Shown: positions 1-9,203, numbered from the stretch's first letter. The stretch is DNA of 64,000 nt from an uncultured Bacteroidales bacterium (GCA_934667175.1 CAKULN010000004.1:33951-97950), one strand, 5' to 3'. The notes: generated by a model not told the origin, from the letters alone. Numbers and translations: made by a program.

Positions 1-46
1 AAGCGAGAATATTCCTAAACCTTACAAAGTTGGCGGCACGGCAAGG

Positions 47-1063
47 ATGAAGTTGAGCTTCGAGCCGTATGAACTCAAACTTCGGCACACGTTCACCGTG
101 GCTTCATATTCAAGAACCACCACTCCGGATGTGCAGGTGAAGATTGAATATGACGGATTCACCGGCTATGGTGAGGCTTCGATGCCACCGTACCTCGGGC
201 AGACCGTGGAGAGCGTCTGCAACTTCCTGAAAAAGGTCAATCTGGAGCAGTTCAGCGACCCGTTCCAGATTGATGACATTCTGACTTACGTGGATGGAAT
301 CAACGAGGGAGACTCCGCCGCCAAGGCAGCTGTGGACATCGCCTTGCACGATCTTGTCGGGCAGCTGATGGGACAGCCTTGGTACAGGATCTGGGGGCTC
401 AATGCCGCCAAGGCCCCGAACACCACGTTCACAATCGGAATCGACACTCCGGACGTGGTGCGCGAGAAGACGAAGGAATGCGCCGGACAGTTTAATATTC
501 TTAAGGTTAAGGTAGGACTCGACAACGACAAGGAGATGATCGAGACCATCCGTGAGATCACCGACCTGCCGCTTGCCGTGGACGCCAACCAGGGTTGGAA
601 AGACAAGGAAAAGGCTTTGGAGATGATCCACTGGCTGAAAGAGCATGGGGTCGTGATGGTGGAGCAGCCGATGCCGAAGGAGATGATGGACGAGAATGCA
701 TGGCTGACCGAGCGCAGCCCTCTTCCTACATTCGCGGACGAGGCCATCCAGCGCCTCGCTGACGTTCAGAGAGTCAAGGGTGCCTACACCGGCATAAACA
801 TCAAGTTGATGAAGTGCACAGGAATGCGCGAGGCATGGAAGATGCTGAACTACGCCCGCGCTGAAGGGATGAAAGTGATGGTCGGCTGCATGACCGAGAC
901 ATCCTGCGCTGTGACCGCTGCCGCACAGCTCTCCCCTGCCGTGGATTTCGCCGACCTTGACGGAAACCTTCTGATAGCCAACGACCGATTTGAGGGAATG
1001 ACCGTTGTTGACGGGAGAATCACTCTTCCGGATCGTCCAGGTCTCGGACTCAAACTGCTGTAG
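47..1063 (+). CDS. Dipeptide epimerase (L-Ala-D/L-Glu type), enolase superfamily
   Basis: Likely epimerises L-Ala-L-Glu and L-Ala-D-Glu, a step in reuse of murein peptides. The enolase-superfamily barrel residues are visible: KVK at 153-155, VDAN with Asp179, VEQP with Glu206, ADEA with Asp231, and Lys253 in NIKLMK. The sequence reads like Bacteroidales dipeptide epimerases over its whole length (338 residues from this ATG). The frame stays open upstream to base 2 without a stop, so the gene may begin outside the window and carry an N-terminal extension such as an export signal; ATG 47 is only the first start available here. The stop is 2 bases before the next ATG, so the two genes are probably cotranscribed. 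The function is well supported; the exact dipeptide preference is inferred. Confidence 0.88.
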   Translation: MKLSFEPYELKLRHTFTVASYSRTTTPDVQVKIEYDGFTGYGEASMPPYLGQTVESVCNFLKKVNLEQFSDPFQIDDILTYVDGINEGDSAAKAAVDIALHDLVGQLMGQPWYRIWGLNAAKAPNTTFTIGIDTPDVVREKTKECAGQFNILKVKVGLDNDKEMIETIREITDLPLAVDANQGWKDKEKALEMIHWLKEHGVVMVEQPMPKEMMDENAWLTERSPLPTFADEAIQRLADVQRVKGAYTGINIKLMKCTGMREAWKMLNYARAEGMKVMVGCMTETSCAVTAAAQLSPAVDFADLDGNLLIANDRFEGMTVVDGRITLPDRPGLGLKLL

Positions 1064-1065
1064 TC

Positions 1066-2466
1066 ATGGCAATGAAAAGAAAAGAGATAGTACTTTGGAC
1101 GCTGGTGGCGATCGCGCTGGCGGCGAACATCTGGCTGCCAAGGCAGATGAGCTACAAATATTCTTGGGACAAGGATCTGGCGCAAAGGTTGGCGACGGAA
1201 TTCTGCGCCACAAGGGAGGATGTGAAGGAATATATTCAGAAATACATTCCTGATGTCACTGAGGAGCAGATCGACAAGTGGACCGCTTCCGGGGAATTGG
1301 AATCGATGCAGATCGGGAAACGTACGATGTATTTCACCGCCGCGGCCCGCAACCTGTTCAGGATCAATCCGGAGTTGGCTGCCATAAAGGCTGCGGCAGA
1401 CACCAAAGATCAGGATCTGTCAAAGAGTGGAACTTCCTTGACTGGGCACGAAGCCATTGACGCTGTGACAATTCCTCAGATCAAAAAGCAGGTGCAGGAG
1501 AACATCGCATCAGGAAAGGAGAATCCGTATTTCGCCTTGCCGAAGAGGATGAGGGTGACATTCACCCTCTCGGTCCACGCCAACACGTTGCGGCCAGGCC
1601 AGACCCTCCGTTGCTGGCTGCCGCTTCCTCGTCAAGACGTTCCCCGTCAGACCGATTTCAAATTCATCGAGGCCGGAGTCAATGGCGTGACGTACCCGAT
1701 TGAGAAACTGACGTTCTCTGAGCCATGGCACCCACACAGCAGCGTCTACATGGAGGCCAAGACCGTCAAGAACAAACCTACCGTCTTCCACGAGGTCTTT
1801 GAATATACCTCCTGCGGCGAGTGGCATCCCATTGATTCATCCAAAGTGTTGGCTTACAACACTTCCAGCCCAGAATACAAGGAATATACAGCCGAGTGCG
1901 AGCAGCACGTGATCTTCACTGAAAAGATCAAGGCCGCTACCGATTCAGTCACAGCCGGCATCGGGAATCCTTACCTTCAGGCCAAGGCAATCTACACGTG
2001 GATCGACAAGACATTCCCGTGGGCATCGGCCAGAGACTATTCCACAATCGAGAATATTCCTGAATATGTCCTGACGAACCGCCACGGAGACTGTGGTCAG
2101 GTGACACTGCTCTTCATCACGATGTGCCGCTACAAAGGCATCCCGGCCAGATGGCAGAGCGGCCTGATGATGCATCCGGGTGCGAGCAACCTGCATGACT
2201 GGGGCGAGGTCTATTTCGAAGGCTACGGCTGGGTTCCAGTCGATCAGAGTTTCGGCATCACCTCCTACGGTGGGGATTTCTTCTTCGGAGGAATAGAGCC
2301 TTTCAGGATGATTGTCAATTCGGATTTCGGAGGCAATCTCGACCCAGAAAAGAAATACCCTCGCAGCGACACCGTCGATTTCCAACGTGGAGAGGTCGAG
2401 TGGGACAAAGGGAACTTATATTTCACCCAATGGGACTACGATTTCAAGATCGAGTACCTTGACTAA
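1066..2466 (+). CDS. Transglutaminase-like cysteine protein, membrane anchored
   Basis: Transglutaminase-core protein, probably a periplasmic protease or amidase rather than a crosslinker. Residues 8-24 form an N-terminal hydrophobic segment without a clear lipobox. The core carries a catalytic triad: Cys343 in GDCGQ, His377 in LHDWGE and Asp393 in VPVDQ. About 300 residues precede the core and do not resemble a family I know. The start 2 bases after the epimerase stop suggests one operon, which fits a role in peptide or murein-peptide turnover. ATG 1072 is an alternative start. The substrate is unknown. Confidence 0.8.
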   Translation: MAMKRKEIVLWTLVAIALAANIWLPRQMSYKYSWDKDLAQRLATEFCATREDVKEYIQKYIPDVTEEQIDKWTASGELESMQIGKRTMYFTAAARNLFRINPELAAIKAAADTKDQDLSKSGTSLTGHEAIDAVTIPQIKKQVQENIASGKENPYFALPKRMRVTFTLSVHANTLRPGQTLRCWLPLPRQDVPRQTDFKFIEAGVNGVTYPIEKLTFSEPWHPHSSVYMEAKTVKNKPTVFHEVFEYTSCGEWHPIDSSKVLAYNTSSPEYKEYTAECEQHVIFTEKIKAATDSVTAGIGNPYLQAKAIYTWIDKTFPWASARDYSTIENIPEYVLTNRHGDCGQVTLLFITMCRYKGIPARWQSGLMMHPGASNLHDWGEVYFEGYGWVPVDQSFGITSYGGDFFFGGIEPFRMIVNSDFGGNLDPEKKYPRSDTVDFQRGEVEWDKGNLYFTQWDYDFKIEYLD

Positions 2467-2488
2467 TGCTTAATTAAATCACAATCTG

Positions 2489-2519
2489 TCGGGCACTTCG
2501 ACAAGCTCAGTGTCCGGCA
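2489..2519. repeat. REP-like palindrome (variant arms)
   Basis: One copy of the dispersed element whose core reads CTTCGACAAGCTCAG. The arms here are GGGCACT and AGTGTCC, changed on both sides compared with the commoner GGTCGCT and AGCGACC, so pairing is mostly kept. It lies 22 bases after the stop of the transglutaminase-like gene. Confidence 0.75.
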
Positions 2520-2548
2520 GATACGGAACAAAACTCCTGTCAAGAACA

Positions 2549-2616
2549 AGACAATAGAAAACCCCTTCCCGAATTTTTGTAACGTGAAAAATTCGGGAAG
2601 GGGTTTTCTATTGTCT
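2549..2616. terminator. Perfect 30-bp inverted repeat, probable bidirectional terminator
   Basis: Two exactly complementary 30-base arms (2549-2578 and 2587-2616) flank the 8-base loop GTAACGTG. The stem holds AAAACCCCTTCCCG paired with its complement, so either strand ends in a G-rich run followed by T. It lies between two convergent genes, as expected for a shared terminator. A related hairpin with the same loop occurs at 50061-50124. The stem is longer than most intrinsic terminators, so a mobile hairpin is also possible. Confidence 0.7.
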
Positions 2617-2703
2617 CTTCACCCTGCTGCAAACAGGATGTCTTCATATCCAACCCGCCGACGGAATATCACAGAATGGCGGGAACGGACATATTCATTG
2701 ACA

Positions 2704-4707
2704 CTACTTGCGGCAGGCGTCGGCGATGACTTTCTCGCTGCGGGCGATGAAGTCGGAGAGGGCCTTGCCTTTGAGAAGGCCGTTGGAAAGGAGGGCGAGG
2801 TCGATCACCTGCTTGAGGATGTCGTTGCCGGTGGCATATTCATCAACCACCGCCTGATGGGCATCCTTGATGGCCTGACGCTCGTCGTTGATTTTCTTCT
2901 TCTCGTCTTCGGAAGCGTCCTTGCCAGGCTCGGCAGGAAGTTCCTGCATCGGGGTGATCTTGGACTTCGCCTCAGTGACGATTCCGGCCATGACAGGATT
3001 CTCAAGGTTGACTGTAATGTTGAACGACTCCGGCATATTCCCGTAGAAGTTCATTCCACCGCCCATCGCGCTCATCTCGCGGTAACGCCTCATGAACTCG
3101 TTGCGGGTGATGATCACCGGAGCGGCGTTCTCGCCGAGGTTGTCGGCCTCCACGAAGTAGTCGTTGCCCTTCGGCAGGACGGCCTTGAACATCGCGCTGA
3201 GGTCATCCTTGTCGGCCTGTGCCATTTCCGGCTTTACCTTCTCGCTCTTAGGAATGAGGTTGTCGATGGTGTCAGAATCCACGCGGGCGAACCTTGTGTC
3301 AGAAATCTTCTGCTCCAGCAGGTTGACATAGTGAGCATCAAGCTCGCAGTCCATCAGGAGGACATCGTAGCCTTTGTTTTTGGCCGCCTCGATGAAAGCG
3401 TACTGCTCGTCGGTGTCGGTGGCGTAGAGGTAAACGACCTTCTTGTCCTTGTCGGTCTGGTTCTCGGCGACGGCCTTGCGGTAGTCCTCAAGAGAGAAAT
3501 ATTTGCCGTCAGTGTTCTTGAATAGGGCGAACTTAAGAGCCCTCTCGCAGAACTTCTCGTCGGAGAGCATGCCATATTCAATGAACAACTTGAGGTTGTC
3601 CCACTTCTTCTCCCAGGCGTCGCGCTCATTCTTGAAGATTTCCTCAAGCCTGTCAGCGACCTTCTTGGTGATGTAGGTCGAGATCTTCTTGACATTCTCG
3701 TCGGCCTGCAGATAGCTTCTGGAGACATTCAGAGGGATGTCCGGGGAGTCGATGACACCGTGAAGGAGTGTCAGGAAGTCAGGAACTATGTTGTCCACGT
3801 GATCCGTTACGAACATCTGGTTGCAGTAGAGCTGGATGTTGTTCTTCTCGATCGCCATCCTATCCTTGATCTTCGGGAAGTAGAGTATGCCGGTCAGATT
3901 GAACGGATAATCCACATTCAGATGGATGTAGAACAGAGGGTCTTCCTTCATCGGGTAGAGATCCCTGTAGAACTTCATGTAGTCCTCTTCCTTAAGTTCG
4001 GAAGGCTTGCGAGTCCAGAGTGGTTCGATCTTGTTGATGACGTTGTCCTTGTCGGTGTCGACATATTTGCCGTCCTTCCACTCCTGCTCCTTGCCGAAGA
4101 CAACCGGAACAGGCATAAACTTGCAGTACTTGTCCAGAAGCTGCTGGATCTTGCCCTTGGTGCCATAGTCCTTGGCGGCCTCGTCGTCGAGATAAAGGGT
4201 GATTACAGTGCCCCTCTCGTTCTTGTCGCAAGGCCCCATTTCGAACTCCGGATTGCCTTCACAGCTCCAGATCACACCTTCAGCACCGTCTTTCCATGAA
4301 AGGGACTCGATTGTCACCTTCTTGGCTACCATGAAAGCAGAGTAGAAGCCCAGTCCGAAATGGCCGATGATGTTCTGGTCCTTGTACTTCTGGAGGAACT
4401 CTCCGGCTGAGGAGAACGCGATCTGGTTGATGTACTTGTCAATCTCCTCATCAGTCATACCGATACCGTTATCAATGATTCTCAGTGTCTTGGCCTTCTC
4501 GTCAAGCTCAACACGCACCTTGAGGTCGCCCAGCTCGCCCTTGAAGTCACCGTTCGAGGCGATCGCCTTCATCTTCTGCGAAGCGTCCACCGCGTTCGCG
4601 ACCAGTTCCCTCAGGAATATCTCGTGATCCGAATAGAGGAATTGCTTGATGACCGGGAATATGTTCTCGGTCGTCACTCCAATCTGTCCTTTGTTTTTTG
4701 TTGCCAT
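2704..4707 (-). CDS. htpG: Molecular chaperone HtpG (bacterial Hsp90)
   Basis: ATP-dependent cytosolic chaperone that refolds client proteins. The GHKL ATPase domain is clear: Glu34 and Asn38 in the first helix, IIDNGIGM with Asp79, and the lid/glycine motif GHFGLGFYS at 115-123. Middle and C-terminal Hsp90 domains follow, and the 667 residues fit Bacteroidales HtpG. Two changes from the common family text are ELVANAVDA and an unusually charged C-terminus ending ACRK. The gene converges with the transglutaminase-like gene across the hairpin at 2549-2616. I found no clear CIRCE site or good -7 box upstream. Confidence 0.95.
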   Translation of the reverse strand: MATKNKGQIGVTTENIFPVIKQFLYSDHEIFLRELVANAVDASQKMKAIASNGDFKGELGDLKVRVELDEKAKTLRIIDNGIGMTDEEIDKYINQIAFSSAGEFLQKYKDQNIIGHFGLGFYSAFMVAKKVTIESLSWKDGAEGVIWSCEGNPEFEMGPCDKNERGTVITLYLDDEAAKDYGTKGKIQQLLDKYCKFMPVPVVFGKEQEWKDGKYVDTDKDNVINKIEPLWTRKPSELKEEDYMKFYRDLYPMKEDPLFYIHLNVDYPFNLTGILYFPKIKDRMAIEKNNIQLYCNQMFVTDHVDNIVPDFLTLLHGVIDSPDIPLNVSRSYLQADENVKKISTYITKKVADRLEEIFKNERDAWEKKWDNLKLFIEYGMLSDEKFCERALKFALFKNTDGKYFSLEDYRKAVAENQTDKDKKVVYLYATDTDEQYAFIEAAKNKGYDVLLMDCELDAHYVNLLEQKISDTRFARVDSDTIDNLIPKSEKVKPEMAQADKDDLSAMFKAVLPKGNDYFVEADNLGENAAPVIITRNEFMRRYREMSAMGGGMNFYGNMPESFNITVNLENPVMAGIVTEAKSKITPMQELPAEPGKDASEDEKKKINDERQAIKDAHQAVVDEYATGNDILKQVIDLALLSNGLLKGKALSDFIARSEKVIADACRK

Positions 4708-4818
4708 AATATCTTTTCCTTTTATAATTTACGAATATATTCATTCAGCCCCATCTTCTGACGAGACCGATTAGCGGATAGTCAAAATATGTTCCAATGC
4801 AGGACGACTGACAATTTG

Positions 4819-4989
4819 TCACTTCGCATCCTTCAAGAACCTCCACAAGGTGTTTCTATCCACTTTACAGATCTTGGCAATCTTACGTTGGGACATTCCC
4901 ACGGCCATCAATTCCGCGATCAAGGCTCTTTTACTGTACAGTTTACGAGTCTGCTTGTCACTGCTAACCCGAATGTAACCGTAATTCAT
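4819..4989 (-). pseudogene. Internally deleted serine recombinase (N-terminus joined to HTH)
   Basis: The short product begins with NYGYIRVSSDKQT, the start of a resolvase/invertase domain including the nucleophilic Ser. It passes at once to GMSQRKIAKICKVDRNTLWRF, the C-terminal Hin-type helix-turn-helix. The roughly 120 residues normally between them, with the catalytic arginines and dimer helix, are missing, but the frame is intact. It is therefore either a deletion remnant or a small DNA-binding protein left after deletion. ATG 5004 in the same frame is an alternative start; 4989 is chosen because family members begin just before YGY. It lies beside a tandem repeat and a broken restriction-modification gene, which fits a decayed mobile region. 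Confidence 0.65.
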
Positions 4990-5004
4990 AGTTCTCTGTC
5001 TCAT

Positions 5005-5413
5005 CTTTCCTTTCGCTTCTCACGCACCGGAATCCCACGCCCAGGGAAAGAAAACCGAAGCCGTTCCGATGCACGGTTTAAAGATAGGAAATGTCCCCAA
5101 CAATTCCAAAACTAACAAGTGACGATTTGTGACGATGTGATGAATATATAATAATAGTCTCAGTTTGATGCACGATAGTGCCAATTAACACCCTTCGGCA
5201 GCATTTATGACTCTTTTTGATGCCCGATGGTGCAGATTGGCGCCCTACGGTAGCATTTATAGCTCTTTTTGTCGCTCGATAGTGCCGATTGGCGCTCTAC
5301 GGCAGCATTTATGACTCTTTTTGACGCCCGACGGTGCAGATTGGCGCCCTACGAAAACATCTATGCCTTTAATTGATGCCGAACTAAAACAATGACACAA
5401 AAGGAGCGAATAA
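5005..5413. other. Intergenic stretch without a gene, holding the 52-bp tandem repeat
   Basis: No credible coding sequence is seen. The left part (5005-5160) is plain AT-rich spacer. The right part is the tandem repeat listed separately, followed from 5400 by the left copy of the direct repeat that recurs near 7490. Confidence 0.6.
5167..5374. repeat. 52-bp tandem repeat, four copies plus a partial fifth
   Basis: Units begin at 5167, 5219, 5271 and 5323, each exactly 52 bases apart; a fifth start at 5375 loses similarity after a few bases. A unit contains GATGCCCGATGGTGC, then TTGGCGCCCTACGG, then AGCATTTATGACTCTTTTT. The units differ at scattered positions, so the array is not fresh. In the third unit AGTGCC and GGCGCT can pair around a 4-base loop with one G-U pair. 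The period is not a multiple of three and no frame runs through it, so it is non-coding. Confidence 0.85.
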
Positions 5414-5446
5414 GTTCTGCCGAGAATAGGAAAATTTTCGCAGCCG
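5401..5446. repeat. Direct repeat, left copy
   Basis: The stretch GAGCGAATAAGTTCTGCC, then AGAATAG and CGCAGCC, recurs with a few changes at 7492-7533 in the same orientation. The right end of this copy coincides with the first codons of the restriction-modification fragment. Confidence 0.65.
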
Positions 5447-5878
5447 AAAATCGTGTGGATCGAATTGACTGATGAATCAAAATTTGCATTGTCAACAGAT
5501 GGGGTTATTCCTCTTAACACGGTGTTCTTTATGATTGGGGAACACATCAAATATCTGCTTGCGGTCATTAACTCTTCTTTGATTCACTGGTATTTCCAAC
5601 ACACTCTCGGATCCACCTCGGGTGTCGGGACGAACCGTTGGCTGAAATACACGGTTGAATGTATTCCGGTTCCGTTAATTCAAGATGATACGGAATGGGA
5701 AACATTAGTCGATGATATTCAAGAATATAAGCGCGATTCTAAGGAGACCCGTGACCTTGAAGACACCATTGACAAAAAAGGATTCGCGCGTAGGTCAAGA
5801 CTTTCCTCTGCACGAATCCGTAGTAGAATATCTATCCTAAATTATTTTTACGATAAATTAGTGCCTAATATTCAGTAG
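5414..5878 (+). pseudogene. C-terminal fragment of a type II restriction-modification methyltransferase
   Basis: The frame is open from just after a stop at 5411. From QPKIVW onward it resembles the TaqI-like C-terminal specificity domain of Eco57I-type modification enzymes: KFALSTDG, then a NSSLIHWYFQ segment, then RWLKYTVECIPVP. About 150 residues remain out of a family length near 1000, with no methyltransferase motifs. A GTG at 5453 is the only near start. This is most likely a remnant left by recombination between the direct repeats at 5401 and 7492 or by an older insertion. An alternative is a small stand-alone specificity protein, which I consider unlikely. Confidence 0.6.
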
Positions 5879-5934
5879 CATTATTTATCATTGCGAATGA
5901 TAGGATCGTTTTCGAAGAATCCAATCACTATATC

Positions 5935-7287
5935 TTACATATCCTCCAATGAAAGGCACCTCACAATCATTTTGTACCGTCTGATCCGCTTTTCTTTCTG
6001 GGTGAAAAAACGGACTTTCTCATCCATCGTTTCTTTGTTGAATTTTTCAGGATTGCGTTTGACTTCAATGATTTCGATGTTTTTGTTATCGGAACCGACA
6101 GCGACAATGTCAATCTCACACTGCTGGTGGTTGCCTTTGGAATCAATATATCCTTTAGAATCCCACCAACTTCCGATCGCACGATATTTCATTTCTTCCA
6201 TCATCTTGGCTTTGAAATACCGTTCGAGAGTGTCTCCGGTATAGGTCGCATAGTCATCTGACATCACTTTGGCCAATAGAGGATACTGCCCTATCTCTAT
6301 CATCATCTGATTCTTCTCAATGTAGCGGAACCAGAATCGCAAAAAGACATCGCTGATTTCGTAGCGAACTGTCTGCGATTTGCTCCCAGCCCACATAGGG
6401 CGTTTTTTCCCTATGAGATTGTATGTGTCCTCAAGTTTCGACAACTGTCCCCCTATACTTTTTGAGCCAAGGTATGTGGCGATTTCAGCCTGAGTGTTGT
6501 AACCTTCAGAGATGGCCTCTAAGATTGAGAAATATGTCCCATACTTCCTGCCGAACTCTTGAATAAGTAATTTGCGGCCTTCCTCAATGAACGGTGAGTC
6601 CGGTTTACAAATATATCCGATCATTCTCTCTTTGGTCAGTGCCTCTGCATCAACAAAGAGTTCAATGTATTTCGGAACTCCGCCAGTGTATGCGTAAAGC
6701 GCAAGAAGATCGTCATTTGTGTACTCTGGGGCATATTCATTCATCACCTCTTTGAGAACCGAAGGTGCGAAAGGATGCAATTTGATGGTATGGTCGTCCC
6801 TTCCGTACAACGGTTCTTTCTTATCTTTGAATAGTTTGGTCATCAGCGAATATATGGAACCACTCACTACAAGGTTGACATTGGTCCTCAGGCGAAACTG
6901 ATCCCAATAATTCTGAATGTCGGAGAATATGGAAGGATTGACCTCGCTGAAATTTTGAAACTCGTCTATTACAAGCGTGAACTTCCGATGCTCGCCAGCC
7001 TGCATCAGAATAGCGAACAGATCCTTGAATGAAATGATTCCATCGGGGATAAAAAAACCAAGTTTAGCTCGTATCTCACTGGTGAATTCCGCGCAGAGCA
7101 CAGCCTCGTTTTTCTTTCCGACAAAAAAATACAAGTACTCCTCCTCGGACATAGATTTGTCTATCAAGGTGGTCTTTCCGATTCTTCGTCTTCCTGTGAC
7201 AACCGTCAGCATTGAGTGGTCCTCGTAAGAGCGTTCCCTCATCTCACGCAGTTGCGCCAATTGTTCCGTCCTATCAAAGAATTTCAT
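5935..7287 (-). CDS. ATP-binding protein, archaeal-type ATPase with DUF234-like nuclease fold
   Basis: P-loop ATPase of the group first described in archaea. Walker A is TGRRRIGKTT at 31-40 and Walker B is TLVIDEF with Asp108 and Glu109. The C-terminal third carries EIDIVAVGS and IEIIEVKRN, a PD-(D/E)xK-like nuclease pattern as in DUF234. The length (450 residues) is complete. The role of this family is not settled; members are often found near mobile or defence genes. A 15-base palindrome covers its likely transcription start. A second ATPase with a related plan is at 50233. Confidence 0.78.
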   Translation of the reverse strand: MKFFDRTEQLAQLREMRERSYEDHSMLTVVTGRRRIGKTTLIDKSMSEEEYLYFFVGKKNEAVLCAEFTSEIRAKLGFFIPDGIISFKDLFAILMQAGEHRKFTLVIDEFQNFSEVNPSIFSDIQNYWDQFRLRTNVNLVVSGSIYSLMTKLFKDKKEPLYGRDDHTIKLHPFAPSVLKEVMNEYAPEYTNDDLLALYAYTGGVPKYIELFVDAEALTKERMIGYICKPDSPFIEEGRKLLIQEFGRKYGTYFSILEAISEGYNTQAEIATYLGSKSIGGQLSKLEDTYNLIGKKRPMWAGSKSQTVRYEISDVFLRFWFRYIEKNQMMIEIGQYPLLAKVMSDDYATYTGDTLERYFKAKMMEEMKYRAIGSWWDSKGYIDSKGNHQQCEIDIVAVGSDNKNIEIIEVKRNPEKFNKETMDEKVRFFTQKEKRIRRYKMIVRCLSLEDM

Positions 7288-7306
7288 ATTCCTATATTTT
7301 TTATGA

Positions 7307-7335
7307 CCGTAAAATTTACGGCTGTTGCAAAAATA
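7307..7335 (-). promoter_or_regulatory. Promoter and palindrome of the DUF234-type ATPase gene
   Basis: On the minus strand TATTTTTG (7328-7335) fits the Bacteroidota -7 box. The palindrome CCGTAAAATTTACGG (7307-7321) follows it and would sit over the transcription start, 20 bases before the ATG at 7287. This placement suggests repression, possibly by a neighbour or the product itself. No clear -33 box is seen. Confidence 0.5.
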
Positions 7336-7491
7336 CTAAATATATTGGAATATTCGAATTCTTAATGAATTAGTAATGCAAAGCAAAGCATATTCGATAA
7401 ATATTGGCTAAATGTAAATATCTATGCTTATTTGCAATAATTACCAAGTGGCCTTGCTTGAATATAATAGTTGGTTGCAAGCATTATAAAA

Positions 7492-7533
7492 GAGCGAATA
7501 CGTTCTGCCAAGAATAGCACCTTTACGCAGCCA
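7492..7533. repeat. Direct repeat, right copy
   Basis: GAGCGAATACGTTCTGCC, AGAATAG and CGCAGCC match the copy at 5401-5446 with about six differences. The 266-base gap that holds it (7288-7553) is AT-rich and has no gene. Confidence 0.65.
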
Positions 7534-7553
7534 GGATATTCATTTATTACGAA

Positions 7554-9203
7554 TTACTTGTAGAGGAATCGCTTGATGCTCATCTTTGGGGTCTTCTCGA
7601 ACGGCTGGTCCACGATCTCGACCTTGGTGATCTGGCTGTAGTTCGGGAGCTGCTTGTCCGAATTGATGCGGATTCTTTCCGGGAGATCTGCAATCGACTC
7701 AGCGTCAAGGGCATCCCTGCGAAGGGCATCTTGATCAAGATAGACAAGGGCAACGAGCTTGGCGGCACGGTCAACCACAACGGACTCTTGAACGTAAGGC
7801 TGGCTGTTGACTACTGCCTCAACCTCCTCCGGGTAGATGTTCTGGCCATTGGCTGAAAGGATCATCGACTTACTGCGGCCTTTGATGTAAAGATTGCCTG
7901 CAGCATCGAACAGGCCAAGATCACCGGTACGCAGGAAACCGTCCTCGGTGAAGGCGTTGGCGGAAGCCTCGGGATTCTTATAATAGCCTAAGCAGATGTT
8001 GTCTCCTTTCGCCTGGATCTCTCCGACGATGTGCAGAGGATCATCGGAGTCAATCCTCACCGTGGCGCAATCGACAGGTTTTCCGCAGGATCCGGCAACA
8101 TATTCAGCACTCCCGGCATAGGCCAAAAGAGGGGTTGCCTCCGTCATGCCGTAGCCGACTGTGTAAGGGAGACGAATCTTCTGGAACCATTTCTCCACCT
8201 CAGGGTTCACAGGCGCTCCGCCAAGGATAAATTCTCCAACCTCGCCACCGAAAGCGTTGATGAGACCTTCACGAATCTTTTTGAATATGATCTTGTTGAC
8301 TCCAGGGATCTTCGTCAGGAACTTGATCAACGGCTTGTCCAGCATCGGCTTCACCTTTGACTTGAAGATCTTCTCCATGACAAGCGGAACGGTGATGAGC
8401 TGGTACGGTTTGACTTCCTGGAAAGCCTTCATCAGAGTGCTTGGGGTCGGGGTCTTGCCCAGCCAATAGATTGATGTTCCGTTACAGAGCGGGTAGATGA
8501 ACTCGGTCACGAGGCCGTACATGTGAGCCATAGGAAGCATCGAAATCATCCTGTTCTTGTCCGATGTCGGGCGATGAACCTGACTGAACTCGATCGTGGC
8601 ACTGAAGTTCCTGTACGTCAGCATCACGCCCTTAGGGTTTCCAGTAGAGCCGGAGGTGTAGTTGATCACCGCGAGGTTGTCCCAGTTGTCGGTCGGATAG
8701 ACCACGTCCTCTGGGCCGAATCCGTCAGGGTACTTCTCGGCGAGGAGGTTGTCGATGTTGTTCCAGATTTCCTCAATCTCAGGCTTGCGGCAGTAGAGGA
8801 TCTTGAGGTTGTCCACATCCATCACGACCTTGACCTCCGGCATCTTGGTGATGTCAAGCTTCGCCCATTTGTCAGCGTTGGTCAGAAGGGCCATGCTGTC
8901 GGAATGGTTCACCAGATGCTCTACGCTGTCAGGGGTGAAGTCGGCGAGAATCGGCACGATGACAGCCTCGTAGGTGTTCACCGCCAGATAGGCCATTCCC
9001 CAGCGGGCGCTGTTGCGTGCCCAAAGGGCGATGTGCTGTCCTTTCTTGAGGCCGGCCTTGTCGAAGAAGATGTGAAACTTCTCGATCAGGGTAGCCATCT
9101 GGGAATATGTGAACGACTCTCCGCCCAGAGTGTTGAGGGCGGATTTGTTCCAGTATTTTCTTGTCGCGTTCTGCAATCGGGTTAAATAGTGGTCCATATT
9201 CAA
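7554..9203 (-). CDS. AMP-binding long-chain fatty acid-CoA ligase
   Basis: Adenylate-forming enzyme that activates a fatty acid with ATP and transfers it to CoA. The AMP-binding signature YTSGSTGNPKGVML, the GYGMTEATP motif and the RTGDLG motif followed by KGRSKSM are all present in order. The 549 residues fit a complete family member with N- and C-terminal domains. There is no signal peptide, so it is cytosolic or membrane-associated. It is divergent from the HAD phosphatase gene. A minus-strand promoter is visible: TATTTTTG at 9222-9229 and TTTG at 9250-9253. Chain length preference cannot be read from the sequence. Confidence 0.88.
   Translation of the reverse strand: MNMDHYLTRLQNATRKYWNKSALNTLGGESFTYSQMATLIEKFHIFFDKAGLKKGQHIALWARNSARWGMAYLAVNTYEAVIVPILADFTPDSVEHLVNHSDSMALLTNADKWAKLDITKMPEVKVVMDVDNLKILYCRKPEIEEIWNNIDNLLAEKYPDGFGPEDVVYPTDNWDNLAVINYTSGSTGNPKGVMLTYRNFSATIEFSQVHRPTSDKNRMISMLPMAHMYGLVTEFIYPLCNGTSIYWLGKTPTPSTLMKAFQEVKPYQLITVPLVMEKIFKSKVKPMLDKPLIKFLTKIPGVNKIIFKKIREGLINAFGGEVGEFILGGAPVNPEVEKWFQKIRLPYTVGYGMTEATPLLAYAGSAEYVAGSCGKPVDCATVRIDSDDPLHIVGEIQAKGDNICLGYYKNPEASANAFTEDGFLRTGDLGLFDAAGNLYIKGRSKSMILSANGQNIYPEEVEAVVNSQPYVQESVVVDRAAKLVALVYLDQDALRRDALDAESIADLPERIRINSDKQLPNYSQITKVEIVDQPFEKTPKMSIKRFLYK

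Noticed and set aside
2584..3525. Long plus-strand open frame opposite htpG
   Set aside because: It lies fully antisense to a clear htpG gene, starts inside the hairpin, and has no recognisable domain; such frames are common opposite GC-rich third positions.
5167..5374. CRISPR array
   Set aside because: Units are directly adjacent at 52 bases with no unique spacers and no cas genes nearby.
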